Positions 54,685 through 63,756 of a stretch of 64,000 nt of DNA are shown piece by piece; the stretch's first letter is position 1; each line of letters opens with the position of its first letter. The stretch comes from Symbioplanes lichenis (GTDB lineage: Bacteria; Actinomycetota; Actinomycetes; Mycobacteriales; Micromonosporaceae). The stretch spans positions 466,435 through 530,434 of the forward strand of contig NZ_JAUZQD010000005.1 in assembly GCF_030709675.1 (NCBI RefSeq), in the 5' to 3' direction. Position numbers and translations under genes: made by a program. Under the pieces are notes generated by a model that was given only the letters and a program-made list of their open reading frames with translations, ran no database searches and had not been told where the DNA came from.

Positions 54685-56064
54685 ATGCGCCGATCCATCC
54701 CCCTCGCCCTCGCCGCGGTGCTCGCGGCGGGCGGTGCCGCTGTCTATGTCTCCTCGTCCGCCAGCGCCGCCGTGGCCTGCGCTCCCGCCTGGAGCGCGAC
54801 GCAGGTCTACAACGGCGGCAACCAGGCCTCGCAGTCGGGCCACAACTACACCGCCAAGTGGTGGACCCAGAACGAATCGCCGGCCACGCACAGCGCCCAG
54901 TGGGACGTGTGGGCCGACAACGGTGCCTGCGGCGGCGGCACCACGGACCCGACCACGCCGCCCACGACCCCGCCGACCACGCCTCCCACCACTCCGCCGA
55001 CGACACCACCCACCACTCCGCCGCCTTCCGGTGGGGCCCTGCCGAAGCACGCGCTGATCGGCTATCTGCACGCGAGCTTCCTCAACGGCTCGGGCTATCT
55101 GCGGATGGCGGACGTGCCGGCCGACTGGGACATCATCAACCTCGCGTTCGGCGAGCCGACGTCCCCGACCTCGGGCGACATCCGCTTCTCGCTCTGCCCT
55201 GCGGCGGAGTGCGCCGGCGTGGAGAGCGAGGCCGACTTCATCGCGGCGATCCGGGCCAAGCGCGCGGCGGGCAAGAAGGTGCTGCTGTCCATCGGCGGCG
55301 AGAAGGGCCAGGTCCAGCTGACGACAACCACGGCCCGCGATGCCTTCGTACGGTCGGTGAGCGCGATCATCGACAAGTTCGGCCTGGACGGGGTCGACAT
55401 CGACTTCGAGGGTCACTCGTTGTCGCTGAACACCGGTGACACCGACTTCAAGAACCCGACCACCCCGGCGATCGTCAACCTGATCAGCGCCCTCAAGTCG
55501 CTCAAGGCGCGCTACGGGGCGAACTTCGTGCTGACCATGGCGCCGGAGACGTTCTTCGTCCAGCTCGGCTACCAGTACTACGGCTCGGGCCCGTGGGGCG
55601 GCCAGGACCCGCGCGCGGGCGCCTACCTCCCCGTGATCTACGCGATGCGCAACGACCTGACCGTCCTGCACGTCCAGGACTACAACAGCGGCTCGATCAT
55701 GGGCCTCGACAACCAGTACCACTCCATGGGCGGCGCGGACTTCCACATCGCCATGACCGACATGCTGCTCGCGGGCTTCCCGGTGGCGGGCAACACGGCG
55801 AACATGTTCCCCGCGCTGCGCGAGGACCAGATCGCCTTCGGCGCGCCGTCGTCGGTGAGCGCCGGCAACGGGTACGTGGCCCCGGCCGCGATCCAGCAGG
55901 CGGTCACGTGCCTGGTCAAGGGCACCAACTGTGGGGGCTACACGGTGCGCAGCGGGACGAACCCCAACTTCCGCGGGCTCATGACGTGGTCGATCAACTG
56001 GGACAAGTTCTACAGCTGGGAGTTCAAGAACGCGCACGAGCCGTTCCTCAACGGCCTGGGCTGA
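54685..56064 (+). CDS. Secreted GH18 chitinase with CBM5/12-like module
   Basis: A 459-residue exported chitinase. A Sec signal (to about residue 29) is followed by a chitin-binding module (about 31-80; AWSATQVYNGGNQASQ, AKWWTQNESP), a Thr/Pro linker, and a GH18 barrel. The catalytic motif LDGVDIDFEG places the proton donor at Glu242, with VLLSIGGEKG upstream and MTWSINWDKF at the last strand. Size and layout fit bacterial family A/B-like exochitinases. Its palindromic operator hints at amino-sugar control. Confidence 0.94.
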   Translation: MRRSIPLALAAVLAAGGAAVYVSSSASAAVACAPAWSATQVYNGGNQASQSGHNYTAKWWTQNESPATHSAQWDVWADNGACGGGTTDPTTPPTTPPTTPPTTPPTTPPTTPPPSGGALPKHALIGYLHASFLNGSGYLRMADVPADWDIINLAFGEPTSPTSGDIRFSLCPAAECAGVESEADFIAAIRAKRAAGKKVLLSIGGEKGQVQLTTTTARDAFVRSVSAIIDKFGLDGVDIDFEGHSLSLNTGDTDFKNPTTPAIVNLISALKSLKARYGANFVLTMAPETFFVQLGYQYYGSGPWGGQDPRAGAYLPVIYAMRNDLTVLHVQDYNSGSIMGLDNQYHSMGGADFHIAMTDMLLAGFPVAGNTANMFPALREDQIAFGAPSSVSAGNGYVAPAAIQQAVTCLVKGTNCGGYTVRSGTNPNFRGLMTWSINWDKFYSWEFKNAHEPFLNGLG

Positions 56065-56097
56065 GGGTCCGCCTCACCCACGTGGAACCATGAGCGC

Positions 56098-56937
56098 ATG
56101 GGTGAGGTGGCTTTCGTACTCGGTGGTGGCGGCGTCCTCGGTGCCGTGCAGGTGGGCATGCTGAGGGCGCTGTTCCGCGCCGGCTACCGCCCCGACGTGG
56201 TGATCGGCACGTCGATCGGGGCGGTCAACGGCGTGCTGGTCGCCGCCGACCCCAGCGAGGCCGTGACGGACCGCCTGGTGCGGCTCTGGTCGTCCCCCGA
56301 GGCCGCCGACGTGTACGGGGACAGCATCGCGCGCCAGGTCCGCCGGTTCGCGGCCCGCACCCACCTGCACTCGCCGCTCCCGCTGCGCCGGCTGCTCGGC
56401 TCGGAGATGGGCGAGCAGGCGACGTTCGCCGACCTGAAGATCCCGTTCCGGTGCTGTGCCGCCAGCATCGAGCGCGCGGCGGAGCACTGGTTCGACAGCG
56501 GGCCGTTGATCGACGCGGTGCTCGCCTCGTCGTCGGTGCCCGGGCTGCTGCCCCCGATGGAGATCGGCGGGGAGCACTTCGTGGACGGGGGCATCGTCAA
56601 TTCCATCCCGGTCGGGGAGGCCGTACGGGTGGGGGCGAAGTTGATCTTTGTCCTGCAGGTCGGGCGGATCGAGCGCCCACTGGCGGTCCCGCGCCGGCCG
56701 TGGGAGGTTGCCCAGGTGGCTTTCGAGATCGCGCGGCGCCACCGGTTCGCCCGGGACATTGCGTCGCTGCCCGACGATGTACGGGTGCATGTGCTTCCGA
56801 CCGGTGGCGGTGAGACGCGCGACGACTCCCCGTGGGCGTACCGGGACATGTCGGCCGTGGGCCGGCGCATCAGCCGGGCCTACACCGCCTCCCGGCGGTA
56901 CCTCGCGGCCAATGTCACGCCGCCGGCGTCCGCATGA
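56098..56937 (+). CDS. Patatin-like phospholipase
   Basis: A 279-residue cytoplasmic or peripheral lipase of the RssA/patatin class. The oxyanion loop is VLGGGGVLGAVQVG, the nucleophile is in GTSIGAVNG, and the Asp of the dyad is in FVDGGIVNSIPVG. Such enzymes hydrolyse acyl esters of phospholipids. Its stop overlaps the start of an acyltransferase (ATGA), suggesting a deacylation/reacylation pair. ATG start 34 bases after the chitinase. Confidence 0.9.
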   Translation: MGEVAFVLGGGGVLGAVQVGMLRALFRAGYRPDVVIGTSIGAVNGVLVAADPSEAVTDRLVRLWSSPEAADVYGDSIARQVRRFAARTHLHSPLPLRRLLGSEMGEQATFADLKIPFRCCAASIERAAEHWFDSGPLIDAVLASSSVPGLLPPMEIGGEHFVDGGIVNSIPVGEAVRVGAKLIFVLQVGRIERPLAVPRRPWEVAQVAFEIARRHRFARDIASLPDDVRVHVLPTGGGETRDDSPWAYRDMSAVGRRISRAYTASRRYLAANVTPPASA

Positions 56938-57980
56938 TGCCGCCGCGCTGGATCCGGCACTATCTCTTCGCTCCGGTCGTCGTCGTCCTCGCCGTCGTCC
57001 TGCTCACCACCCTGCCCGTCTGGCTGCTGCTCGCCCTGGCGGCCTCGCCCCTGGTCCCCGGCCACCTGCGGGTGCCGCGGCTGATCTTCCTGGCCATCGT
57101 GTACGTGGTCTGGGACGCCGCCGCCCTGGTCAGTCTCGCCGTCCTGTGGCTGGCGTCGGGCTTCGGCTGGAAGAAGCGCTCACCCTTCTTCCAGCGCGCC
57201 CACTACGTGCTGACCGGCAAGTTCCTCGGCGCGCTCTTCTGGATCGCCAAGTGGTCGCTGCACCTGACGATCGACGTGGTCGGCACCGACCCGGACACGG
57301 GCATGCCCGGCCGCCCCGAGATCGTGGTCAGCCGGCACGCGGGCCCGGGCGACTCCTTCATCCTCATCCACGCCCTGGTCAACTGGTTCGACCGCGAGCC
57401 GCGCATCGTGCTCAAGGCCACCCTGCAGTGGGACCCGGCGATCGACATCCTGCTCAACCGGCTGCCCAACCGCTTCATCTCGCCCGGGCGCCCCGGGAAC
57501 GGCGACCTCGAGCAGGTGGTGGGCAGCCTCGCGCACGGGCTCGATGACAACGATGCCTTCGTGATCTTCCCGGAGGGCGGCAACTTCACCCCGCAGCGCC
57601 GGACGAAGGCCATCGCCTGGCTGCGCAAGCGGGGCATGGAGGACATGGCCGCACGCGCGGACAAGATGCAGAACCTCCTCCCGCCGAAGCCGGGCGGCCT
57701 GCTCGCGGCGATCGACGCGGCGCCGGACTCCGGCGTCATCTTCGTGGCCCACACCGGCCTCGACAAGATGATCACCGTGGCGGACGTGTGGCGGGAGCTG
57801 CCGATGGACAAGCAGCTGGTCATGCGGTTCTGGAGCGTCCCGCCGTCCGACATCCCGGCCGGCGAGCAGGAGCGGGTGGAGTGGCTCTACGACTGGTGGG
57901 CGAAGATCGACACGTGGATCGAGGAGAACCGGCCCGCGCCCCGGCCGTGGAGCGCACGTCCTTCCGCCTTTCGCCCTTAG
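56934..57980 (+). CDS. Membrane acyltransferase of the PlsC superfamily
   Basis: A 348-residue protein with two or three N-terminal helices (residues 10-75) and a PlsC-like domain. The catalytic motif reads SRHAGPGDSF (His-x4-Asp), and the phosphate-binding site is VIFPEGGNFTPQRR. The C-terminus is hydrophilic and Trp/Pro-rich. It overlaps the patatin gene by four bases. Acceptor is probably a lysophospholipid; exact substrate is unknown. Two ATG codons (56934, 56937) are possible starts. Confidence 0.85.
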   Translation: MMPPRWIRHYLFAPVVVVLAVVLLTTLPVWLLLALAASPLVPGHLRVPRLIFLAIVYVVWDAAALVSLAVLWLASGFGWKKRSPFFQRAHYVLTGKFLGALFWIAKWSLHLTIDVVGTDPDTGMPGRPEIVVSRHAGPGDSFILIHALVNWFDREPRIVLKATLQWDPAIDILLNRLPNRFISPGRPGNGDLEQVVGSLAHGLDDNDAFVIFPEGGNFTPQRRTKAIAWLRKRGMEDMAARADKMQNLLPPKPGGLLAAIDAAPDSGVIFVAHTGLDKMITVADVWRELPMDKQLVMRFWSVPPSDIPAGEQERVEWLYDWWAKIDTWIEENRPAPRPWSARPSAFRP

Positions 57981-58080
57981 GGGAATCGGTGGGCGCCGGC
58001 CCGCTTCCCGGGGCAAGGTAGGAGAGTCTTGAAGCCGGGCCGGTGCGACCGGGTCCCGGACGGTACGAGAGGGTGGGTCC

Positions 58081-58689
58081 ATGAGTCTTGACGAGCTGGT
58101 GATGCGGGGCGGCGGCGCATCCTTCGACGACCAGGTCTTCGACCGACTGCTGCGGGAGCGCATCATCTTCCTCGGCAGCGAGGTCAACGACGAGGTGACC
58201 AACCGCATCTGCGCCCAGATGCTCCTGCTGGCCTCCGCCGACAGCGAGAAGGACATCGCCCTTTACATCAACTCGCCGGGCGGCTCCATCAGCGCCGGCA
58301 TGGCGGTCTACGACACGATGCAGTACATCAAGAACGACGTGGCCACGATCGCGATGGGCATGGCCGCCTCGATGGGGCAGTTCCTGCTCTGCGCCGGCAC
58401 CCCGGGCAAGCGCTACGCCCTGCCCCACGCGCGGATCATGATGCACCAGCTCTCCGGCGGCATCGGCGGCACCGCGGCCGACATCGCCATCCAGGCCGAG
58501 AGCATGCTCCACATCAAGAAGGTCATGAACGAGCGCATCGCCTTCCACTCGGGTCACACCCCCGAGGAGATCGAGCGCGACTCCGACCGCGACCGCTGGT
58601 TCACGGCCACCGAGGCCAAGGACTACGGCCTGGTCGACCACGTGATCTCGAAGGCGGCCGACGTGCCGAACTCGTCCGCGCTGGTCTGA
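58081..58689 (+). CDS. clpP: ClpP-family serine protease subunit
   Basis: A 202-residue ClpP. The catalytic triad is Ser97 (AASMGQF), His122 (MMHQLS) and Asp171 (DRDRW), the same numbers as the classic enzyme. LYINSPGGSISAGMAVYDT is conserved. It lacks the second clpP usually adjacent in actinobacteria and has no clpX or tig beside it, so it is probably an accessory paralogue. A good terminator follows. Confidence 0.93.
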   Translation: MSLDELVMRGGGASFDDQVFDRLLRERIIFLGSEVNDEVTNRICAQMLLLASADSEKDIALYINSPGGSISAGMAVYDTMQYIKNDVATIAMGMAASMGQFLLCAGTPGKRYALPHARIMMHQLSGGIGGTAADIAIQAESMLHIKKVMNERIAFHSGHTPEEIERDSDRDRWFTATEAKDYGLVDHVISKAADVPNSSALV

Positions 58690-58706
58690 TCACTTCATCG
58701 TTCTGA

Positions 58707-58737
58707 CGAGGGCGCGCGGGTCATCCGCGCGCCCTCG
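58707..58737 (+). terminator. Terminator after clpP
   Basis: A perfect 13-bp stem, CGAGGGCGCGCGG (58707-58719) with 58725-58737, and a 5-base loop, 18 bases past the clpP stop. Confidence 0.75.
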
Positions 58738-58805
58738 GGTGTTCCTGGCGGGGCTTCGGGGTAATAGCCACAGCATTCCCCCGAAGGTTCGAAGGAGGTG
58801 CTGAC

Positions 58806-59510
58806 GTGAGGATCCCCACGTTCTCCCGCCAGACCGGCACCACGACCGAGACCGGCGACCGAGCTCCCGTCGGGGCGCGTTCCGACGCGCCTGCTTCCGT
58901 GTCCGCTTCTTCTCCTGGTTCTTCTTCGCCCGCTTCTTCTTCCGGCCGGGCTGCTTCCGCGGCTGACAATCGGGCTGCGGCGGCTGAGCGGCGGGCGGCC
59001 ACGGAGAATCGTGCGCACACGCCCGCGCATGCCGCGGACGATCCGACGACTGTGCGGATGGATGCGGTGCGGGAGCACGACACCCTGACTGACGCTCGCC
59101 CCGGGGCGCGTCCCTCCGACCGGCCGGCGCCTCCCGTGGCGGGGCCCTCCGAGCGGCCGGCTCCCGTGCCTGTGGCGGCCGGGCCGAAGCCGCGGGCCAG
59201 CCTGCTCGCGACGCTCGGCCTGATCACCGGGGTGGGCGCGGCGCTGCTCGTGCTCTCCGGGCCGCTGCTCGGCTATGGCATCGGCGTGGCCGGCCTGGCG
59301 CTGGTGCTCTCGCTGGCCGGCATCCGGGCGACCCGCAAGCGGCACATCGCCGGCAAGACGGACGCCCTGATCGGCATGGTGCTCGCCCTCGGCGCGATCG
59401 TCGTGGGTGTGCTCGCCCTGACCGGTTCGCTGTCCTGGCTCGGCACCGACACGCAGCCGGTGAACTCGCTGCGAGAGTGGCTCGACACACAGTTTATCGA
59501 CCGCTTCTGA
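58806..59510 (+). CDS. Membrane protein with disordered Ser/Ala-rich N-terminus
   Basis: A 234-residue protein. Residues 1-128 are low-complexity (Ser, Ala, Pro, Arg), and three hydrophobic helices follow (about 133-155, 158-175 and 190-212), resembling DUF4190-type proteins. GTG 58806 has GGAGGTG at good spacing. In the first third many Ser codons are TCT, rare in this genome's other genes. Function unknown. Confidence 0.65.
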   Translation: MRIPTFSRQTGTTTETGDRAPVGARSDAPASVSASSPGSSSPASSSGRAASAADNRAAAAERRAATENRAHTPAHAADDPTTVRMDAVREHDTLTDARPGARPSDRPAPPVAGPSERPAPVPVAAGPKPRASLLATLGLITGVGAALLVLSGPLLGYGIGVAGLALVLSLAGIRATRKRHIAGKTDALIGMVLALGAIVVGVLALTGSLSWLGTDTQPVNSLREWLDTQFIDRF

Positions 59511-59716
59511 CGGGTATCAGACATATACCGGCGGCGATGCGCCCCGGTGAACCCCTCGGAACCGGGCCGGCCAAGAGCCGGTCCGCCCCGAAACCGTCCG
59601 GTGGTGCACCGGACCGAGCGGAAACACGCCGATCGGCGACCATCGTCGACGATTCGGGGCTGGAACCGCATTCGTTGTGCGGGGGCGGCGGTTCGCCGCC
59701 CCCGACGCGACTCCCC

Positions 59717-59740
59717 AGGGCCTGCTGAGCGGGCCCTTTT
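59717..59740 (+). terminator. T-tailed terminator downstream of the membrane protein gene
   Basis: AGGGCC (59717-59722) pairs with GGCCCT (59732-59737), followed by TTT. It may end the 58806 gene's transcript. Confidence 0.55.
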
Positions 59741-60000
59741 CGCATGTCGGGGGCTCTTTGCCGGCCCACTCGCTTCTTTCAAGCTGCGGCGGCTTGACCT
59801 CTTACGCCCGTTGCGGCTTGAACTCCTGGCGCGCGACGGCTCGGCCCCTCCGCCTTCGGGTCCTGCACCGATAGCGCTCTTTCCGCCCCAGTGGCCCGGC
59901 GCCCTTCCGCCCACGGTCGCTTCGCGCGCTGTGGTGCGGCCGGCGTTCTGTGCCCACGGTGACTCCGCCCGGCGCGCTCAGCCTCGGCCTTCCTCGCTCG

Positions 60001-60059
60001 CCACTTCCGCCCGGGCCACTTCCGCCCGGGTTACTTCCGCCCGGGCCATTCCGCCTGGC
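60001..60059. repeat. 15-bp tandem repeats
   Basis: CCACTTCCGCCCGGG occurs at 60001-60015 and 60016-60030, with TTACTTCCGCCCGGG at 60031-60045 and a degenerate fourth unit to 60059. It lies downstream of the FHA gene stop, in no recognised gene. Confidence 0.8.
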
Positions 60060-60113
60060 TGTTTCGTCCGGTTCTCCGTCCGGTTTCTTTCGTTGCGGCT
60101 TTCGGGCGGCGGG

Positions 60114-61256
60114 TCAGCGCTCGAAGCGGCGCATGGCCATGGTCGGGGCTTCCGCCATGACCGAGTGGGGCTGGACGACGCCGCCGGTGGCCCACAGCTT
60201 GGCCCGGCCGACGTGGACCTGGGCGTAGAGCTCGACCACGTCGTTGGGCCCGAGGGCGCGGGTCTCGTCGCGGTTGAGGGTGATGCGGTCGTCGTCGTCC
60301 GGGGAGCCGCCGGGGCGGATGCCGGTGCCGTTGGTGCTGACGTCCTGGGCGCTCAGCTCGCCGCCGCGCAGGGCGAAGCGCACGTGACCCCGGCTGATCC
60401 ACTTGCGGGCGTCGTCGGTGAGCCACTGGCCGAGCATGACGCCGCCGCCCTCGGGGGCGCGGCCGACCACGACCGGGGTCTCCGTCGACACCACGAAGCG
60501 CTGGCGGACCACGCCGTCGATGCGGACCGACAGCACCTCGACGGGCGGGCGCGGGCCGGCGTCGCGCAGGCGGGTGCCGTGCCGGGGGCAGGTGGGCACG
60601 CCGGCGCGCAGGGCGGGCGGCGGCTGGGAGACCGGGCTGGTCGTCTTGCGCATGTCGGCGAAGGGGCTGTCCGGGTCGCCGCCCCCGCCGTAGGCCGTGC
60701 AGGTCTCGGGGCAGCCCCACACGCGGGACAGCAGCTTGCGGCCCAGCGGAGACGGCTCCGCCACGGGGGCGGGGGCGCCGTGGCCGACGCGGGCGGTCAG
60801 GACCGGGCCGCCCTGGCCGGGAACCGCGGCGAGGATCCGGCCCGGCTCCTGGACCCACGGGTGCCGGTCGGCGAAACGCTCGGCGCGGGTGCGCGTGATC
60901 ACGGGCAGCCCGAGCAGCTCGGCGACCTCGAGGACGCGATTGTCGACCTGCGGGACGACCTCGACCACGCCGTCGTCGGCCCAGCGGCGGACGACCATGC
61001 GCTCGTTGGACGTGAGGTCGGCGTCGGAGAGCAGCCCGCGCGGGACGACGGCATAGACGGGAACATTTTCCTCGGCCACGTGCCGGCTGAGCGCGTCGAT
61101 CACCAGGCCGAGGCGGAGCATGCTCGCCGGGCGGCCGCCGTCGAAGTCCGCGTAACGGACGATCTCGGCCAGGTCGATCACGGCCCGGGCCAGGGCGGGG
61201 TCCGTCGTGAGTTGCCGCTCGATGGCGTCGAGGACCTTGCTGACCTCGAATCTCAA
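60114..61256 (-). CDS. PIN-like / zinc-binding / FHA-domain protein
   Basis: A 380-residue soluble protein in three parts. Residues about 1-135 have alternating beta/alpha patterns resembling a NYN/PIN-type nuclease fold (LVIDALSRHVAEENVPVYAV, DNRVLEVAELLGLPVITRT), although acidic residues are partly missing. The middle has CPETC and CPRHG, a possible zinc site. Residues about 250-350 form an FHA domain (VVGRAPEG, ISRGHVRF, STNGTGI) for phospho-Thr binding. TTG 61256 is the start, with GGGAGG five bases upstream. The PIN assignment is tentative. No Ser/Thr kinase is adjacent. Confidence 0.75.
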   Translation of the reverse strand: MRFEVSKVLDAIERQLTTDPALARAVIDLAEIVRYADFDGGRPASMLRLGLVIDALSRHVAEENVPVYAVVPRGLLSDADLTSNERMVVRRWADDGVVEVVPQVDNRVLEVAELLGLPVITRTRAERFADRHPWVQEPGRILAAVPGQGGPVLTARVGHGAPAPVAEPSPLGRKLLSRVWGCPETCTAYGGGGDPDSPFADMRKTTSPVSQPPPALRAGVPTCPRHGTRLRDAGPRPPVEVLSVRIDGVVRQRFVVSTETPVVVGRAPEGGGVMLGQWLTDDARKWISRGHVRFALRGGELSAQDVSTNGTGIRPGGSPDDDDRITLNRDETRALGPNDVVELYAQVHVGRAKLWATGGVVQPHSVMAEAPTMAMRRFER

Positions 61257-61666
61257 CGTGGCCTCCCGTCGTGGGCACTGGGGCTGACCGGGCGATCGTG
61301 CCGCCGGCTGACCGGGCCAATCATGCCGTCCGCACCGGGCCCGCGGCCAATCAGGTGCACGATCAAGCCGTTTCGTCCGTTCGGGCGCCCGGCTGAATGG
61401 AGAAGATCGTCACTCTCCGCGTCTGTGCTGCCGACAATGTGCACGGCTCCGGCCGGTCAGGGGCACCGATCGGGTGATGTGGGTCGATGAGGCGCCCGGC
61501 GACGTGTGGTGCTGCTCACGGCCGTACGGGGCGTCGCGCCTCTGTCCTCGTACGCGGCGAATGTGGCGATCGTGGCACCCGCGGCGCCGGGAAACGGAGT
61601 CGGTTTCCGTCGCACCTCTTCGCTACGGTGGGCGCCGACATCGACGAGCACGGGGGAAGGACGCAC
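61257..61666. other. 410-base region upstream of the lipoprotein genes
   Basis: No gene is supported. GGCTGACCGGGC occurs twice near 61270-61315 as a short imperfect repeat. GGAAAC-GGAGTCG-GTTTCC, an inverted repeat, lies within about 70 bases of the lipoprotein start and could be an operator. TACGGT near 61624 may be its -10. Confidence 0.5.
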
Positions 61667-62461
61667 ATGAGGACTCGACGGCCGTTGATCGCCGGGCTCG
61701 CCCTGGCCGCCGCGCTGGCCCTGACCGGCTGCGCGACGGGCGACACCACGACCACGGGATCCGGCGCCGGTGTCGGGGCCCGGGCGGGCGGGGCAGAGCA
61801 GTCCGCCGAGCTGGAGCTGGCCGCCGCCACCGCCAAGCTCGCGGAGGACACCATGAAGGTCGACATGGACATGGCCGGCGCCATCTCCATGCAGGGCAAG
61901 GCCGACGGCCGCACCGGCGACGCCGAGCTCACCATGGACATGGGCGCCGCCGCCCAGGGCAGCACGATGGTGATGCGCAAGGTGGGCGACGACATCTACA
62001 TGAAGCTCGGCGGTTCGCTGGCGAGTGCGTTCGGCGGCAGCTCGGGCAAGGACTGGATGCACATCGACGCGGCCAAGGTGGCCAACAGCAGCCTCAGCGT
62101 CTCCGACGAGGGCGACCCGGCCGGCACCAAGGCCCTCCTCCAGGCCGCCACCGGCGTCGAGCGCGTCGGCACCGACGGCTTCAAGGGGACGCTCGACCTC
62201 ACGAAGTCCGAGAAGTACAAGGACAACAAGGAGGCCCTGAGCGCCCTCGGCGACAAGGCCACCAAGGTCCCCTTCACGGCGAAGAAGGACAGCCGGGGCC
62301 GTCTCGTCGAGGTCGCCATCGACCTCAGTGGCATGGGCGCCGGCAGCGGCACGATGACGGCGAAAGTACCACGACTTCGGCACCGCAGTCGACATCAAGG
62401 CCCCGCCGGCCGCCCAGGTCCAGGAGATGCCGAGCCAGCTCACGAGCATGTTCGGCAACTG
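61667..62461 (+). pseudogene. LppX/LprG-like lipoprotein, frameshifted near its end
   Basis: A secreted lipoprotein of about 264 residues if intact. The signal ends in the lipobox LTGC, and the body resembles LppX/LprG/LolA-type lipid-binding folds with DDIYMKLGG and SGKDWMHID blocks. At 62366 one extra G (in AAAGTAC) shifts the frame. Restoring it gives YHDFGTAVDIK and a C-terminus that aligns with the paralogue's YTDYGTKVDAQ, ending at TGA 62459-62461. Without correction the frame runs on to 62701 with unrelated sequence. The G could be a real mutation or an assembly error. Good ribosome site (GGAAGGA). Confidence 0.75.
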
Positions 62462-62766
62462 ACCCCAGCTGCCCGATCGCCGCGGCGCTCTCGGGCTCCG
62501 GCGGCGGCTTCGGCGCTGGGCTCCGGCGGCGGCACTTGGTTGCTGCTGGGGGTGGTTGAGCACGACAGGCACCGCGTTCCGCGCTCCGGATGCGGTGCCT
62601 GTTTTGTTCGCCGGCTCGTGGGTGGGGTTACGGCGGCGGTGGGGATGGCTACGGAGGGTGGTGGGACGGGTGTGTCCTATGTGGTGCCGTTTGGCGGGTG
62701 AGGGAATCGGGCACTTGCGGGGCGGACCGGCGTCAGACCGGCGCGCGGCAGGCAGGGAGGACTCAC
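62462..62766. other. 305-base gap between the paralogous lipoproteins
   Basis: Holds one strong terminator (62565-62602) and the promoter of the second lipoprotein. No further coding frame is supported. Confidence 0.55.
62565..62608 (+). terminator. Rho-independent terminator after the first lipoprotein
   Basis: ACAGGCACCGC (62565-62575) pairs perfectly over 11 bp with GCGGTGCCTGT (62592-62602), followed by TTTGTT. Confidence 0.8.
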
Positions 62767-63588
62767 ATGCGGACGCCACGATGGGCTGGGCTCGGGCTCG
62801 CTTCGATGGCTGCGGTGGCGCTCGCCGCGGGCGGTTGCTCCACGGACAGTGACGGGACGCCGAGTGCCGGGGCTTCGGGTGAGGCGTCCGTGGCGCCGGC
62901 TCCGGGTGGTTCGTCGAGCGTGGGCGCCGCCGATCCCGCCGCGGCGGAGGCCCTGGGTGCCGCCACGGCGAAGCTGGGCAACACGAGTTTCAAGATCACG
63001 GCCACGTCCGGCTCCGGCTTCAAGGTGGACGGGCTGATGGACCCGCCCAACAGCGCCGGCACCGTGACGCTCACGGCCACCGGGCAGAACACCGAGGTGC
63101 AGGTCAAGTCGCTGCTCGTGGGGCAGGACCTCTACGTGAAGGTGCCGGGCATCACCAAGGGTGACACCTGGACCCACGTCGACGTGTCCCGGCTGCCCGA
63201 GGGGGCCAACGTGGGTCTCCGGCCGGGGCAGATCGACCCGGTCAACACGTCGCAGCTGCTGACCTCGACCACCGACGTGCGGCAGACCGGCACTGGCAGC
63301 TACGCCGGCACGCTCGACCTCACCAAGGCCGCCAACGTCGCGGGCGTGGACCAGAAGGCCATCTCCACCTGGGGCGACCAGGCTCAGGACGTCCCCTTCA
63401 CCGCGGGCGTCGACGACCAGGGCCGGCTCTCCGCGCTGACGATCCAGCTGCCCGCGGTCAACGGCCAGCAGGCGCAGCCGCTCGAGGTGCTCTACACCGA
63501 CTACGGCACCAAGGTCGACGCCCAGCGGCCCGCGGCGACGCAGATCACCGAGGCGCCGGAGCAGTTCTACTCCAGCCTGGGCAAGTAA
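62767..63588 (+). CDS. LppX/LprG-like lipoprotein, intact paralogue
   Basis: A 273-residue lipoprotein. The signal has lipobox AAGGC; a Ser/Gly/Ala linker follows, then a beta-rich domain with LLVGQDLYVKVPG and WTHVDVSRLPEG. It shares the layout of the frameshifted gene 300 bases upstream (TLDLTK, then VPFTA and a DYGTKVDA-type end). ATG 62767 follows GGGAGGA. Probable cell-surface or lipid-carrying role, inferred from fold. A terminator follows. Confidence 0.82.
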   Translation: MRTPRWAGLGLASMAAVALAAGGCSTDSDGTPSAGASGEASVAPAPGGSSSVGAADPAAAEALGAATAKLGNTSFKITATSGSGFKVDGLMDPPNSAGTVTLTATGQNTEVQVKSLLVGQDLYVKVPGITKGDTWTHVDVSRLPEGANVGLRPGQIDPVNTSQLLTSTTDVRQTGTGSYAGTLDLTKAANVAGVDQKAISTWGDQAQDVPFTAGVDDQGRLSALTIQLPAVNGQQAQPLEVLYTDYGTKVDAQRPAATQITEAPEQFYSSLGK

Positions 63589-63612
63589 CGCAGACTCTGC
63601 TGCTCACCCCGA

Positions 63613-63647
63613 GGGGCGGGACCACGGACATGCCGTGGTTCCGCCTC
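63613..63647 (+). terminator. Terminator after the second lipoprotein
   Basis: GGGGCGGGACCACGG (63613-63627) pairs over 15 positions (two G-U) with 63633-63647, 25 bases past the stop. Confidence 0.65.
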
Positions 63648-63654
63648 TCGCTTT

Positions 63655-63756
63655 GTGCGGCGAGAACGGACGAGTGCGGCGAAAGAGCGAGTGCGGCGAA
63701 AGAGCAAGTGCGGCGAAAGAGCAAGTGCGGCGAAAGAGTGGGTGCGGCGAGACGAT
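63655..63756. repeat. 17-bp tandem repeats
   Basis: Units like AAGTGCGGCGAAAGAGC begin at 63672, 63689, 63706 and 63723, with diverged units on either side. The unit length is not a multiple of three. Confidence 0.85.

Larger units (their letters stand above)
59511..60113. other. 600-base gene-free region
   Basis: Contains a GTCCGGTG/CACCGGAC hairpin near 59596, a GGGGGCGGCG/CGCCGCCCCC hairpin (59681-59703), a T-tailed terminator (59717-59740), and 15-bp tandem repeats (60001-60059). Frames across it are long but low in complexity and have no family match. I see no tRNA. Confidence 0.6.

Noticed and set aside
59600..59710. tRNA or structured RNA gene
   Set aside because: Hairpins occur, but no cloverleaf, anticodon arm or T-arm consensus could be built.
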